Part shown: positions 24,257 through 33,672 of the stretch, one piece after another
Numbering within the stretch: the stretch's first letter is position 1
Layout of the letters: each line of letters begins with the position of its first letter
NCBI RefSeq assembly: GCF_021043375.1
Contig: NZ_JAJNDV010000002.1
Location: 248,001 to 312,000 of the forward strand
Source of the DNA: Sphingomonas sp. IC-56
GTDB lineage: Bacteria; Pseudomonadota; Alphaproteobacteria; Sphingomonadales; Sphingomonadaceae
Length of the DNA: 64,000 nt
Direction: 5' to 3'
The notes under the pieces: model-generated
Seen by the model: only the letters and a program-made list of their open reading frames with translations
Databases searched by the model: none
What the model was told of the DNA's origin: nothing
Made by a program: the position numbers and the translations under genes

Positions 24257-26797
24257 TCAGAGATCGGGCAGCGTCTGGTCAGCCTCCCCCCAGCCGGTGA
24301 GTGCGCGGGAGGCAGCGCGTTCCAACAGTTCGGCGGCGTCCCGGATGGTGTATCGCTTGGGGGTGTCGAGGCCGCGCAACTCGGTCCAGGTGACCGGCGC
24401 GGCGACCGGCGCGTTCTCGCGCGCACGGGCGACGTAGGGGAGGACTGCGGTCGCACCACGCTGGTTGCGCAGATAGTCGATGAAGATCTTGCCCTTGCGC
24501 GTGACCTTTTTGAGATTGGCGGTGTAGCGGTCGGGCTCGGCTTGGGCGAGCGCGCGGGCGAAGCGTTCGGCAAAGGAGCGCACCGCCGGCCAGTCGGCCT
24601 GAGGTACCAGCGGCACGACGACATGGACGCCCTTGCCGCCCGAGAGCAGCGGCCAGCTGGTGAGGCCGATATCGGCGAGATGGCCCTTCAGCTCTTCGGC
24701 GGCTTTCTTGACCATTTCGAAGTCGAGCCCCTCGTCGGGATCGAGATCGAAAACGAGGCGGTCGGGCTTTTCGATATCGGCGACCGGGCCCCCCCAGCCA
24801 TGGAATTCGATGGTGCCCATCTGGACGCAGGCCATGATGCCGTCGACATTGTCGACATACAGATAGGGCTGAGTCGAGCCGTCCTTTTCGCGCACATCGA
24901 CATGGTGGACGTCGTCACCAAAGCTGCCGGCGTCGTGCTTCTGGAAGAAGCATTGCTTGGCGCGGCCCTGCGGACAGCGGACCAGGCTGATCGGGCGGTT
25001 GGCCAGCCAGCGCAGCGCGACGGGGGCGATCGCCTGGTAATAGTCGGCGAGCTGGCCCTTGGTGAGGCCGGATTCGGGGTAGATCACCCGGTCGCGGCTG
25101 CTGATCTTGATATGAGTTTCGGGCAGCGCCGGCACATCGGGCAGCGGGGCGGGCTGCTCGGGAACAACGTCCTTCGCCTGCTTGTCCTCGCGCAGGCCGA
25201 GAAAGCTGCCGTGGCGCACGACGTTCTCGGCCGTGAATTCGGCAAAGGCGATCTCGGCGACCAGCTTGGGCTTGAGCCAATGCGCGCCGCGGGCTTCAGC
25301 CTTGGGAACCGCGGCCGCGGGCTTGTCGGCTTCGATCTTGTCGAAGCGCTCGCGCAGGTCGTGGAGCGTCTGCGTACTGAAGCCGGTGCCGACCTTCCCG
25401 GCGTAGCGCAGCCCGTCGGGTGTGTTGAGGCCGAGCAGCAGCGAACGGAAGCCGCGGCCCTTTGCAGCGGAGGGCGTCCAGCCGATGATGACAAATTCCT
25501 GGCGGTGGATGCACTTCACCTTGAGCCAGGACTTGGTGCGAGTGCCGCGATAGGGCGCGTCGGCGCGCTTGGAGACGATGCCCTCATAGCCCTGCGCGCA
25601 CATCGTCTCGAACAGCTTTTCGCCATTGCCGACGATATGTTCGGAGAACTGGATGCGCGGGTCGGCCCCCTCGACCACGGTACGCAGACGCTCCTTGCGC
25701 TCGAGCTGGGGAAGCTTGGTAACGTCCTCGCCAGCGGCGGCGAGCAGGTCGAAGGCAAACAGGGTCAGGTCGTTGCCGCCGGCCGAGATCGCCTCCTGGA
25801 GTGTCGAGAAATCGGGCTTGCCGTTCTTGAACGCCACGATTTCGCCGTCGAGCAGCGTGCCGGGCGGGAGCGTGGCGGCGGCCTGGGCGATGCCGGGGAA
25901 CTTGTCGGTCCAGTCGAGCCCTGAGCGGGTGTAGATCTTGGCGGCGTTGGTGCCGATGGCGATCAGGGCGCGGTAGCCGTCATATTTTACTTCGTGGAGC
26001 CAGGCGGTGCCGGTGGGGACGGTGTCGACCAGGGTGGCGAGTTGGGGGGCGGTGAATTCGGGGAGCTTTGCGTGCTTAGAACCTCCCCGGGACGCGGAGG
26101 GGGACCGCCGCGCAGCGGTGGTGGAGGGGTGAGTGCCGCGCGCTTTATCGCTTGTGGAAACTACCCCTCCACCAGCTTCGCTGGTCCCCCTCCCCCTCCG
26201 GGGAAGGATCTTCTTTCCCTTCTTCCCCTCGGCGATTTCCTGCATGGTGCGGCCGGTGTGGACGCTCGTCAGCCCCGTTTCGACCAGATAGTCGGTGGCG
26301 CCGGCATATTCATCGTTGATCTTTCGCAGGAGCCAGTTCTCGTTCTTTTCCTTGGCGCGGGGCTTGAGGCGGATGAGCAGCCATTCGCCCTTCATCCGCT
26401 CGCCATCGAGGCGGAAGTGGAGATGGCCTTTCTCAAGATCCTTGGCGGACTTGCCTTCGATCGGCTCCCAGAAGCCGTCGTCCCACAGCATCACCGTGCC
26501 GCCGCCATATTGACCCTTGGGGATCGTCCCCTCGAAATCGGCATAGGAGAGCGGATGGTCCTCAGTGCGGACGGCGAGGCGCTTTTCGTCGGGATCGAGG
26601 CTGGGGCCGCGGGTGACCGCCCAGCTTTTGAGCACGCCATCGACCTCCAGGCGGAAGTCCCAGTGGAGGCGCGTGGCGTCGTGCTTCTGGACGATGAAGC
26701 GGTTGCCGCCGGTGGGCGCGACGGTGCCGGACGGCTCCGCGGTCTGCGTGAAGTCGCGCTTGGCGTTGTATTTGGCGAGGGGGTCGAGCGTGGCCAT
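24257..26797 (-). CDS. ligD: Multifunctional DNA ligase D (NHEJ) with repeat-derived linker
   Basis: Bacterial non-homologous end joining enzyme, 846 residues. Order: 3'-phosphoesterase (about 30-185; HDATRLHWDFRLEVDG), ATP-dependent ligase (from about 245; nucleotidyl-accepting Lys271 in EVKYDGYRALI, EGIVSKR, SWLKVKC), then primase-polymerase (from about 545; VFDLDPDEGLDFEMVK, HVVVPL). Residues about 195-240, between the first two domains, are encoded by palindromic element A (26081-26213), which stays open. ATG 26797 overlaps the ku stop by one base (TGATG), so the pair is coupled. All catalytic motifs look intact. Confidence 0.95.
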   Translation of the reverse strand: MATLDPLAKYNAKRDFTQTAEPSGTVAPTGGNRFIVQKHDATRLHWDFRLEVDGVLKSWAVTRGPSLDPDEKRLAVRTEDHPLSYADFEGTIPKGQYGGGTVMLWDDGFWEPIEGKSAKDLEKGHLHFRLDGERMKGEWLLIRLKPRAKEKNENWLLRKINDEYAGATDYLVETGLTSVHTGRTMQEIAEGKKGKKILPRRGRGTSEAGGGVVSTSDKARGTHPSTTAARRSPSASRGGSKHAKLPEFTAPQLATLVDTVPTGTAWLHEVKYDGYRALIAIGTNAAKIYTRSGLDWTDKFPGIAQAAATLPPGTLLDGEIVAFKNGKPDFSTLQEAISAGGNDLTLFAFDLLAAAGEDVTKLPQLERKERLRTVVEGADPRIQFSEHIVGNGEKLFETMCAQGYEGIVSKRADAPYRGTRTKSWLKVKCIHRQEFVIIGWTPSAAKGRGFRSLLLGLNTPDGLRYAGKVGTGFSTQTLHDLRERFDKIEADKPAAAVPKAEARGAHWLKPKLVAEIAFAEFTAENVVRHGSFLGLREDKQAKDVVPEQPAPLPDVPALPETHIKISSRDRVIYPESGLTKGQLADYYQAIAPVALRWLANRPISLVRCPQGRAKQCFFQKHDAGSFGDDVHHVDVREKDGSTQPYLYVDNVDGIMACVQMGTIEFHGWGGPVADIEKPDRLVFDLDPDEGLDFEMVKKAAEELKGHLADIGLTSWPLLSGGKGVHVVVPLVPQADWPAVRSFAERFARALAQAEPDRYTANLKKVTRKGKIFIDYLRNQRGATAVLPYVARARENAPVAAPVTWTELRGLDTPKRYTIRDAAELLERAASRALTGWGEADQTLPDL
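26081..26213 (-). repeat. Palindromic element A, copy 2, inserted in frame in ligD
   Basis: Ends CCTCCCCGGGACGCGGAGG and CTCCGGGGAAGGATCTT are inverted repeats matching copy 1 in imuB. The inner hairpin ACCAGCTTCGCTGGT, flanked by CCCCTCC and CCCCCTCCCC, corresponds to ACCATGCTTCGCATGGT in imuB, with both stem sides changed together. It encodes about 45 residues of the ligD linker, rich in Gly, Ser, Thr and Arg. Confidence 0.85.
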
Positions 26798-27723
26798 CAG
26801 GCGCGCTTGCGTGCCGGCGCCTTCTTGGCGGCGCTGCTGCGGCTGCCGGCGCGCGGCGCGGCGGGCTTATCGCTGGCTGCCTTAGGCGCGCTCTTCCTGG
26901 CCGGAGTCTTCTTGACTTCGGGATCCTTGGCGGCGCCGGGCTTCTCCAGCGACTTCTTGAGCGCGGCCATCAGGTCGACGACGTTGGAGCCGCGGCTGGG
27001 CGCCTCACCTTCCTCCTCGATGATCTTCTTGCCCTTGGCCTTTTTCTTGCGCTCGATCAGATCGCGCAGCGCGTCGACATAGCGGTCGTGGAATTCCTGG
27101 GGATCGAATTTCGAGGCTTTCTTGTCGATCAGCGTGGTCGCGAGATCGAGCAACTCGGCATCGGGTTCGGCATCGGGAATGTCGCGGAAATAGCCCTGCG
27201 CCTTGTTGACCTCATCGGCGTAGCGCAGCGTTTCCAGCACCATGCCGCGCCCGCACGGTTTTAAGCTGACGACATATTCGCGGCCGCGCATGGCGAGCTG
27301 GCCCAGCCCCACCTTCTTCGAGCGGCGCAGCGCCTCGCGAAGGACGATGAACGCTTCCTCGGCGAGGTCGTCCGCGGGCACGACGAAATAGGGCTTCTCG
27401 TAATAGAGCACGTCGATCTCGTGCGCGTCGACGAACTGGGTGAGCTCGAGCGTCTTCTTGGATTCGAGCTTCACCGCGTCGATCTCGTCCTGTTCGAGCA
27501 GGACATATTCGCCCTTCTCGACCTCGAAACCCTTCACGATCTCGTCCACGTCGACGGGGCCGACGCCGGGGGCGACCTTTTCATATTTGATCCGCTTGCC
27601 GGTGGGTTCGTGGATCTGGTGGAAGCTGATCTGCGCGCCGGATTTGGTGGCGGAATAGATTTCCACCGGAATGGAGACGAGCGCCAACCGGATCTGTCCC
27701 TGCCAATAGGCGCGCGCGGCCAT
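26797..27723 (-). CDS. ku: Ku DNA end-binding protein
   Basis: Homodimeric ring that binds double-strand ends and recruits LigD. 308 residues from ATG 27723 (GGGAG upstream). MAARAYWQGQIRLALVSIPV is the Ku N-terminus, KYEKVAPGVGPVDVDEIVKG is the signature, and the core ends near residue 250. The C-terminal tail (about 60 residues) is Lys/Ala/Pro-rich, as usual for tails that aid DNA binding. Cotranscribed with ligD (one-base overlap). The frame is open further upstream, but that part crosses intergenic repeat DNA. Confidence 0.93.
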   Translation of the reverse strand: MAARAYWQGQIRLALVSIPVEIYSATKSGAQISFHQIHEPTGKRIKYEKVAPGVGPVDVDEIVKGFEVEKGEYVLLEQDEIDAVKLESKKTLELTQFVDAHEIDVLYYEKPYFVVPADDLAEEAFIVLREALRRSKKVGLGQLAMRGREYVVSLKPCGRGMVLETLRYADEVNKAQGYFRDIPDAEPDAELLDLATTLIDKKASKFDPQEFHDRYVDALRDLIERKKKAKGKKIIEEEGEAPSRGSNVVDLMAALKKSLEKPGAAKDPEVKKTPARKSAPKAASDKPAAPRAGSRSSAAKKAPARKRA

Positions 27724-27786
27724 GATCGCTCTCCCGTCGTTGCGAAACCGATTCAATCCGCGAGGGAGGGAGTCGTTCCCAAGGTG

Positions 27787-27843
27787 AGATCCCCCCCCGG
27801 CGGAGGATCTTAGGGTGCCCCCCTCCCCGTTCGCCGGAGGATT
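27787..27843 (+). repeat. Palindromic element A, partial copy 3, upstream of pdxH
   Basis: CCCCCCTCCCCGTTCGCC then GGAGGATT matches the right end of element A (compare imuB copy). A second, shorter piece GGCGGAGGATCTTAG precedes it. The terminal GGAGG (27836-27840) lies 7 bp before the ATG at 27848 and is the only good Shine-Dalgarno for pdxH. Confidence 0.65.
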
Positions 27844-27847
27844 GTGT

Positions 27848-28435
27848 ATGGGCTCCCGCATGACCGATCCCTTTGCCCTGTTCGACGCGTGGTTTGCCGA
27901 GGCGCAGGCGAGCGAGCCCAACGATCCCAACGCCATGGCGCTGGCGACGGTGGACGGGCGCGGGCAGCCTTCGGTGCGGATGGTGCTGTTGAAGGGGCAT
28001 GGACCCGAGGGCTTCGTGTTCTACACCAATGGCGAGAGTCGCAAGGCGGCGGACCTGGCGGCGAGCCCGCGCGCGGCGTTGCTGTTCCATTGGAAGTCGC
28101 TGCGGCGGCAGGTGCGGATCGAAGGACCTGTGGCGCCGGTGAGCGACGCAGAATCCGACGCTTATTTTGCCAGCCGCGGGCGCGACTCGCAGCTGGGCGC
28201 CTGGGCCTCGGACCAGTCCCGGCCGCTGGACGCGCGCGAGACGTTCGAGGCGCGCTTTGCGCAGGTGCAGGCGCGATTCGAGGCCGGCGACGTGCCGCGG
28301 CCACCGCATTGGGGCGGCTGGCGGGTGACCCCGGAGCAGATCGAGTTCTGGCAGGATCGCGCGCACCGGCTGCATGAGCGGCGGCTGTTCGTGCCTGCCG
28401 ATGGGGGCTGGCGCGAGGGGCTGTTGTTCCCATGA
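27848..28435 (+). CDS. pdxH: Pyridoxamine 5'-phosphate oxidase
   Basis: FMN enzyme making pyridoxal 5'-phosphate from PNP or PMP. 195 residues from ATG 27848; ATG 27860 ([12 protein letters not shown]) is an alternative. [20 protein letters not shown] and [16 protein letters not shown] are the FMN-binding parts, [14 protein letters not shown] follows, and the C-terminal [17 protein letters not shown] with HERRLF is the PdxH signature. GGAGG from a repeat end gives spacing 7 to 27848. The stop overlaps the CDF transporter start as ATGA. Confidence 0.93.
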   Translation: MGSRMTDPFALFDAWFAEAQASEPNDPNAMALATVDGRGQPSVRMVLLKGHGPEGFVFYTNGESRKAADLAASPRAALLFHWKSLRRQVRIEGPVAPVSDAESDAYFASRGRDSQLGAWASDQSRPLDARETFEARFAQVQARFEAGDVPRPPHWGGWRVTPEQIEFWQDRAHRLHERRLFVPADGGWREGLLFP

Positions 28436-29400
28436 ACGCTCCGGTTCAGATCGACGCACCGAAGTCGAAGCGGCGGCTGCTGAGCGAAACGACCGCGCGC
28501 GCCGCGATGGCGAGCGCGACGACGGCCATCCTGTTGCTGGCGCTCAAAGCGATCGCGGCGTGGCAGACCAATTCGGTCGCGCTGCTGGGCAGCCTGGCGG
28601 ATTCGAGCCTGGACGTATTGGCGTCGCTGGTGACGTTGTATGGCGTGCGGCTGGCGGCGACGCCGGCGGACCATGACCATCGCTTCGGGCACGGCAAGGC
28701 CGAGGCTTTGGCCGCGCTGTTCCAGGTGGCGTTGATCACGGCCTCGGCGCTGGCGATCGGCTGGCGTGCGGTGCATTCGCTCCAGCGCGACACGCCGGTG
28801 TCCGAGCCGGGGCTGGGCATCGCCGTGTCGGGCGTGGCGATCCTGGCGACCTTTGCGCTGGTGTCGTACCAGAAGCGGATCATCGCCGAGACCGGATCGG
28901 TCGCGATCCAGGCGGACAGCCTGCATTATCAGGGCGACATCCTGCTGAACCTGTCGGTGATCCTTGCCCTGGTGCTGGAGCGCTATCTGACGATGGTGGG
29001 CGCGGACGCGGTGTTCGGCATCGCCATCGCGCTGTGGCTCGGCTGGGGCGCGTTCAAGGCATCGGCCGAGGCGATCGACCAGCTGATGGACAAGGAATGG
29101 CCCGAGGATGAGCGGTCGCGCTTCATCGAAGTGGCGATCGGCAACCCGGAGGTGCGCGGCATCCATGACTTCCGCACGCGGCGATCGGGCGGCCATGCCT
29201 TTGCCCAGTTCCACATGGTGGTGGCGCGCGACATGAGCGTGGCCGAGGCGCATGACGTGGTCGAGGAAGTGGAGGACGCGCTGCACGCCGCCTTCCCACG
29301 CACCGAAGTGCTGATCCACCTCGACCCCGAAGGGCACGTCGATACCGACAACCCGCTGGTCGAAGAGGACGTGACTCCCCACTGGTTCCGGAAACGCTGA
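28432..29400 (+). CDS. Cation diffusion facilitator transporter (FieF-like)
   Basis: 322 residues, inner-membrane divalent metal/proton antiporter. About six transmembrane segments, with metal-site residues in SLADSSLDV (TM2) and ADSLHYQGD (TM5), and [18 protein letters not shown] after TM2. The C-terminal cytosolic domain (about 215-300) has the [11 protein letters not shown] to IHLDPEG metallochaperone-like fold. It follows pdxH by ATGA overlap and precedes the PhzF gene with a one-base overlap. The metal (Zn, Fe or other) cannot be told. Confidence 0.9.
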   Translation: MNAPVQIDAPKSKRRLLSETTARAAMASATTAILLLALKAIAAWQTNSVALLGSLADSSLDVLASLVTLYGVRLAATPADHDHRFGHGKAEALAALFQVALITASALAIGWRAVHSLQRDTPVSEPGLGIAVSGVAILATFALVSYQKRIIAETGSVAIQADSLHYQGDILLNLSVILALVLERYLTMVGADAVFGIAIALWLGWGAFKASAEAIDQLMDKEWPEDERSRFIEVAIGNPEVRGIHDFRTRRSGGHAFAQFHMVVARDMSVAEAHDVVEEVEDALHAAFPRTEVLIHLDPEGHVDTDNPLVEEDVTPHWFRKR

Positions 29401-30191
29401 TGCCTGCCCTGCCCTTCGCCCAGATCGATGCCTTTGCCGACCGGCCGTTCGCCGGGAACCCTGCGGCGGTGGTGCCGCTGGAGCGCTGGCTGGATGACGC
29501 GGTGCTGCAGGCGATCGCGGCGGAGAACAACCTGTCGGAGACGGCGTTCTTCGTGGCAGATGCCAGTGGCGAGGCGGATTTCGAGCTGCGCTGGTTCACG
29601 CCGGCGGTGGAAGTGGCGCTGTGCGGGCATGCGACACTGGCGAGCGGGCATTATCTTCTGGCCGATGGCGCGCGGGAGCGGGTGACGTTCCGGACCCGGC
29701 AGTCCGGGGTGCTGGAAGTGGCGCGCGATGGCGACGGCTATGCCATGGCGCTGCCGGCTTATGCGCCCGAGCCCGCCGAGGTTCCGGGGCTGCTGGCGGC
29801 GCTGAGGGTGCAGGGCGAGACGTTCCATCATCCTCGCGGATATGACCTGACGGTGGTGGAGAGCGCTGACATTGTCCGCGGGCTGACGCCGGACTTTGCT
29901 GCGCTGGCTGCGTTGGGGAACACGCTCAACATCGTGACCGCACCGGGCGATGGCGGGGTGGATGTCGTGAGTCGGGTGTTCGCGCCGGCGGTCGGGCTGG
30001 ACGAAGATCCGGTGACCGGATCGGCGCATGCGGTGCTGGCGCCCTACTGGGCGAAGCGGTTGGGCCGTGATCGGTTCTCGGCGTTCCAGGCGAGTGCCCG
30101 TGGGGGGCATCTGGAGTGTGCCGTAGAGGGTGCGCGCGTTGTTTTGAAGGGGCGCTGCGTGACCGTTATCGAGGGCAAGTTCCTGCTGTAA
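29400..30191 (+). CDS. PhzF-family isomerase/epimerase
   Basis: 263 residues of the diaminopimelate-epimerase fold. FADRPFAGNPAAVVPL is the N-terminal signature, the catalytic Glu is in NNLSETAFFV, ALCGHATLASGHYL is the central motif, and DPVTGSAHAVLAPYW the C-terminal one. PhzF proteins isomerise or epimerise small metabolites; no phenazine genes are nearby, so the substrate is unknown. Third gene of the pdxH operon, starting in the stop codon of the transporter (TGATG). Converges on mnmA with an 18-bp gap. Confidence 0.9.
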   Translation: MPALPFAQIDAFADRPFAGNPAAVVPLERWLDDAVLQAIAAENNLSETAFFVADASGEADFELRWFTPAVEVALCGHATLASGHYLLADGARERVTFRTRQSGVLEVARDGDGYAMALPAYAPEPAEVPGLLAALRVQGETFHHPRGYDLTVVESADIVRGLTPDFAALAALGNTLNIVTAPGDGGVDVVSRVFAPAVGLDEDPVTGSAHAVLAPYWAKRLGRDRFSAFQASARGGHLECAVEGARVVLKGRCVTVIEGKFLL

Positions 30192-30209
30192 TCGACAGCT
30201 TATCCCGTA

Positions 30210-31319
30210 TCAGGCAGGCTCCAGCTCGGCGCGTTCTGTTTCCTGAATCCAGCCGCCGCCGAGCACTCGGTCTCCGGCGTAGAGAACCGCGGCCTGACCC
30301 GGGGCTACGCCATATTCGGGTGCTTCGAACAGCACGCGGTCGCCGTCCAGGCGGGCGGGGACCGGCTTGGCGAGGCTGCGGACCTTCACCGTCATGTCGC
30401 CCCCATAGTCGCCGCCGAGCCAATTTATGTTGTCGATGCGCGCGGCGCGGACTGCGAGGGCGCGCTTGGGGCCGACGATCACTTGGCGTGACGCCGCGTC
30501 GAGGCGCAGGACGTAATAGGGTTCGGCCGCGCCGCCGATCTCCAGCCCGCGGCGCTGGCCGACGGTGAAGTGGATCAGCCCCTTGTGCTGGCCGAGCACC
30601 CTGCCCGCTTCATCGACGATGTCGCCGCTGGTCTCGGCTTCCGGGCGGAGCTTCTTGACGAGGCTGGCATAGTCGCGGTCGGGGACGAAGCAGATGTCCT
30701 GGCTGTCGGGCTTGGCCGCGACGCCGAGGCCGAGCTCTGCCGCGAGTTCGCGCACCTGCGCCTTGGGCATGCCGCCCAAGGGAAAGCGCAGGAAATCGAG
30801 CTGCGCGGCGGTGGTAGCGAACAGGAAGTAGCTCTGGTCGCGTGCGGGATCGATCGCGCGGTGCAGTTCGGGGCCGTGCGCACCCTCGACCCGGCGGACA
30901 TAATGGCCGGTGGCGAGGCAGTCGGCGCCGAGATCGCGAGCGAGCGCGAACAAATCGGTGAATTTGGGCCCCATGTTGCACTTCACGCACGGGATCGGCG
31001 TGCGGCCGGCGAGATATTCGTCGGCAAAGTCGTCGATCACCGTCTCCTTGAAGCTGGAGGCGTGGTCGAAGACGTAATGCGCGATGCCGAGTTTGTCGCA
31101 CACCGCGCGCGCGTCGCGGATGTCGCGCCCGGCACAGCACGAGCCGGCGCGGCCCACCGCCTCACCATGATCGTAGAGCTGGAGCGTCACGCCGATGGTC
31201 TCGGCTCCGCTTGCCGCGGCGAGCGCCGCCACGACCGAGGAATCGACGCCGCCCGACATGGCGACGACGATACGCCGCCCTGCAAGCGGCTGGGAAAGCT
31301 GGAAATCGGCGGGGATCAT
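30210..31319 (-). CDS. mnmA: tRNA-specific 2-thiouridylase MnmA
   Basis: Thiolates U34 of tRNA Lys, Glu and Gln using ATP and a relay persulfide. 369 residues from ATG 31319. [18 protein letters not shown] is the PP-loop, the nucleophilic Cys is in [13 protein letters not shown], and the second Cys in [24 protein letters not shown] is the family signature in the central domain, and the C-terminal beta-barrel is present. The frame opens at 31367, but the upstream residues are not family-like. Confidence 0.94.
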   Translation of the reverse strand: MIPADFQLSQPLAGRRIVVAMSGGVDSSVVAALAAASGAETIGVTLQLYDHGEAVGRAGSCCAGRDIRDARAVCDKLGIAHYVFDHASSFKETVIDDFADEYLAGRTPIPCVKCNMGPKFTDLFALARDLGADCLATGHYVRRVEGAHGPELHRAIDPARDQSYFLFATTAAQLDFLRFPLGGMPKAQVRELAAELGLGVAAKPDSQDICFVPDRDYASLVKKLRPEAETSGDIVDEAGRVLGQHKGLIHFTVGQRRGLEIGGAAEPYYVLRLDAASRQVIVGPKRALAVRAARIDNINWLGGDYGGDMTVKVRSLAKPVPARLDGDRVLFEAPEYGVAPGQAAVLYAGDRVLGGGWIQETERAELEPA

Positions 31320-31810
31320 CGGGTGCGCACATAGGCTTTTGTGCCGGAATGATCCAGCCGCGCGCATCCTAAAGAGATTGGAAACCTGGGTTAAGCGCTG
31401 GTGTGCAGGCCCTTTACGGCCCCTTCATGCCCTTTCGCTAGAGCCGGTCGTCCAACGAAGTCGCACCGGAAACCATCCCCTTGGACCTTAGCTTTGCCAG
31501 ACTGGATCGAGACGTGGCGGTCACAGCCATGCCGACTGAACTGGCCGTGCTGCTGGTGGGGGTGGCGGCGCGTCAGGCGGCGAGCCCCACGGCACGGGTA
31601 CAGGCACGGATCGGCATGGCAGCGCCTGCCGACACGGCAATGGCGCCGGGACATGGGTGCTTTCACCAGGCGGCTGCGTGGACCCTAGCGGATGGCAAGC
31701 GAGATGAAGACGGCGTTAACCTAGGCGTTTTAGCCGATGTTCAAGCACCGCAGGATAACAAGGGATCGCGAGTTGCGTAGCTGGGGCAGAAGCCCCGAAG
31801 AGGCATAGAA
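31320..31810. other. Intergenic region upstream of sciP and mnmA
   Basis: About 490 bp between divergent mnmA (-) and sciP (+) that must hold both promoters. Weak open frames occur on both strands, but none has a recognisable domain or good start. GTTAACC at 31715-31721 resembles a CtrA half site, without a matching second half at the right spacing. No RNA family was recognised. Confidence 0.5.
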
Positions 31811-32110
31811 ATGATTGAGAACCAGAAGATCCGTCCAGCAAAGGTCATCGGGCCGCTCGGCGAGCCGCTGACCATCGATACGCTGCCGCCGCCCTCCACA
31901 ACCCGCTGGGTCGTGCGGCGCAAGGCCGAAGTCGTCGCCGCCGTGAATGGCGGTCTGCTTAGCGTGGACGAAGTCTGCGAGCGCTATAGCCTGACCGTCG
32001 AGGAATTCGCAGGGTGGCAGCGCGCGATCGATCGTTCGGGTATGCCAGGTCTTCGGGTGACTCGCATCCAGCATTATCGCTCGCTTTACGAGCGCCAGCA
32101 GAAGTTTTGA
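31811..32110 (+). CDS. sciP: SciP-type CtrA inhibitor (DUF1153 protein)
   Basis: 99 residues. The DUF1153 helix-turn-helix protein SciP binds CtrA and blocks CtrA-activated transcription in the alphaproteobacterial cell cycle. RWVVRRKAEVVAAVNGGLLS, then CERYSLTVEEFAGWQRA, is the family core, and RVTRIQHYRSLYE the basic C-terminal part. Length and both halves match SciP. Single gene with its own terminator. Function assigned by family; regulation by CtrA here is only a presumption. Confidence 0.88.
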   Translation: MIENQKIRPAKVIGPLGEPLTIDTLPPPSTTRWVVRRKAEVVAAVNGGLLSVDEVCERYSLTVEEFAGWQRAIDRSGMPGLRVTRIQHYRSLYERQQKF

Positions 32111-32160
32111 GGGCCGCGCGCGCGGCATCCTCCTACGCCTAGCCCCCTCCCATCGGGCTT

Positions 32161-32199
32161 AAGCGGCTCGCCTCGTCTCCGGGGCGGGCCGCTTTTTCT
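32161..32199 (+). terminator. Intrinsic terminator after sciP
   Basis: AAGCGGCTCGCC pairs with GGCGGGCCGCTT (one mismatch) across a 10-nt loop and is followed by a T-rich run (TTTTTCTTT). It lies about 50 bp after the sciP stop. Confidence 0.85.
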
Positions 32200-32329
32200 T
32201 TGGACACGGCTTGACAAGAGGAAGGTTCCGCGCCCTCGACGAAATATCGTGACGGAACCAACATAAGTTCTGTGGCTTTTTCCCTACGTCTGCCCGGCCC
32301 GCCGGGCGTGTTAAAAGGAGGGACTAGTC

Positions 32330-32581
32330 ATGAATCTCATTATTTGGCTCGTCATCGGCGGTGTTGTCGGATGGCTCGCAAGCATCGTGATGCGCACGGA
32401 CGCTTCGCAGGGCATTTTCCTCAACGTGATCGTCGGCATCGTTGGCGCGTTCATTGCCAGCCTGCTGTTCGGCACCGGCATCAATGACGGCATCACCATT
32501 ACGAGCTTCCTGACCTCGCTGGTGGGTGCGATCATCCTGCTTGCGATCGTCAACTTGGTTCGTCGCGGCGCCGTCCGCTAA
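32330..32581 (+). CDS. GlsB/YeaQ/YmgE-family stress membrane protein
   Basis: 83 residues, three hydrophobic helices: LIIWLVIGGVVGWLASIVM, then GIFLNVIVGIVGAFIASLLF with the family NVIVGIVGA motif, and FLTSLVGAIILLAIVNLV. Small inner-membrane proteins of this transglycosylase-associated family are often general-stress induced; the biochemical role is unknown. AAAAGGAGG (32314-32322) precedes ATG 32330 at good spacing. Monocistronic, with terminators before and after. Confidence 0.88.
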   Translation: MNLIIWLVIGGVVGWLASIVMRTDASQGIFLNVIVGIVGAFIASLLFGTGINDGITITSFLTSLVGAIILLAIVNLVRRGAVR

Positions 32582-32603
32582 GCACCAGCTTACTGACAAA
32601 AAA

Positions 32604-32632
32604 GGGGCTGCCCGGTCGGGCGGCCCCTTTTT
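32604..32632. terminator. Terminator between glsB-like and SIMPL genes
   Basis: GGGGCTGCCCG, loop GT, CGGGCGGCCCC (one mismatch), with AAAAAA before and TTTTT after, so it can work in both directions between the convergent genes. Confidence 0.9.
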
Positions 32633-32653
32633 CGTGTGCGCGCGGCCCGCGCC

Positions 32654-33370
32654 TTATTTCAGCAGGAAGCGAACCGAAACCATAACCCGAAGCTTCTGCT
32701 CACCCGGCACCACCTGGGTATCAGCCTCGGCAGAGGCCATGCGCACCATTTGCGGCTCCATCAGCACCGGCATGTAATCGGCATTGGCTTCGACGATCGA
32801 CACGATCCGATCCACCTTCAGGCCAGCGGCGCGGGCATAAAGCTCGGCACGGGCGCGCGCCTTGCGCACCGCCTCGGCACGCGCCTCGTCCAGCGCGGGT
32901 TCGGGCTGCTCGACCGTCAGGTTGGGACCCGAAATGTTGTTCGCGCCCTGACGCACCAGCGTGTCCAGAATGGCGCCGCTCTTTGCCACGTCGCGAAAGC
33001 GCACGGTGAGTTGATTCGAGGCCTGGTAGCCGGTGATCACGGGCGGCTTGTTGTCTTCGTTGCGATAGACCGGGCTTAGCGACACGACCGCGGTCTGCAG
33101 ATCGCGCTCTGCGATGCCCGACTGGCGCACCGCCGCGATCACGCTGGCCATGCGGGCGCTGTTGGCCTGCATCGCCTGCACCGCGGTCGCGGCCTGCGTG
33201 ACCACGCCCGCCTGGATCACCGCGAGATCGGGTACACGCGTCGTGCTGCCTTCGGCCGAGATGTCGAGCAGCGTGCCCTCGGCCAGGATCATGGGCCGCG
33301 TCTCCTGCGCAAAGGCCGGCACTGTGGCTGCCGCGGCAAGCGCGGTTGCGAGCATCATGTGGCGAATCAT
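32654..33370 (-). CDS. SIMPL-domain (DUF541) exported protein
   Basis: 238 residues. MIRHMMLATALAAAATVPAFA is a signal peptide cut near AFAQ. The SIMPL/DUF541 domain runs from about residue 40 (GSTTRVPDLAVIQAGVVTQA) through NQLTVRFRDVAKSGAILDTL to VRKARARAELYARAAGLKVD. Periplasmic or outer-membrane-associated proteins of unknown activity. The frame is open to 33868, but the signal peptide fixes ATG 33370. Divergent from the RND efflux operon. Confidence 0.88.
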   Translation of the reverse strand: MIRHMMLATALAAAATVPAFAQETRPMILAEGTLLDISAEGSTTRVPDLAVIQAGVVTQAATAVQAMQANSARMASVIAAVRQSGIAERDLQTAVVSLSPVYRNEDNKPPVITGYQASNQLTVRFRDVAKSGAILDTLVRQGANNISGPNLTVEQPEPALDEARAEAVRKARARAELYARAAGLKVDRIVSIVEANADYMPVLMEPQMVRMASAEADTQVVPGEQKLRVMVSVRFLLK

Positions 33371-33672
33371 TCCTGTAGTCTCCCTGTTCGGAACCGGTCT
33401 TCCCATTCGTGCCGCACGCGAACCGAATGAAGGATGAACGGCGCCCGATCGAGTATTTGCACCGCGATCCGAGCACATAGCGCGCAACAGCAACTTTGTC
33501 GGAGGGACCGCAGCGATGCGTTTATTGCACGAAACCACGCAGGCACTTGCGGAAAACCTAGGGGAAGGGCAAGCCACAGCCGGGGCGCGACAGGCACTTG
33601 TAGGCAGTGCCTTATTCAGATAATACAGTTCTGCATAAGGCGGGGGACGGCCGTGGCCGTGTGGATGCGCAT

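Noticed and set aside
31715..31731. Possible CtrA box upstream of sciP
   Set aside because: TTAA is present but the second half at 7-bp spacing reads GTTT; too weak to call.
32254..32290. Possible EcfG (general stress) promoter before the glsB-like gene
   Set aside because: GGAAC is there, but no CGTT lies at the expected 15-18 bp; the nearest similar motif is 28 bp away.
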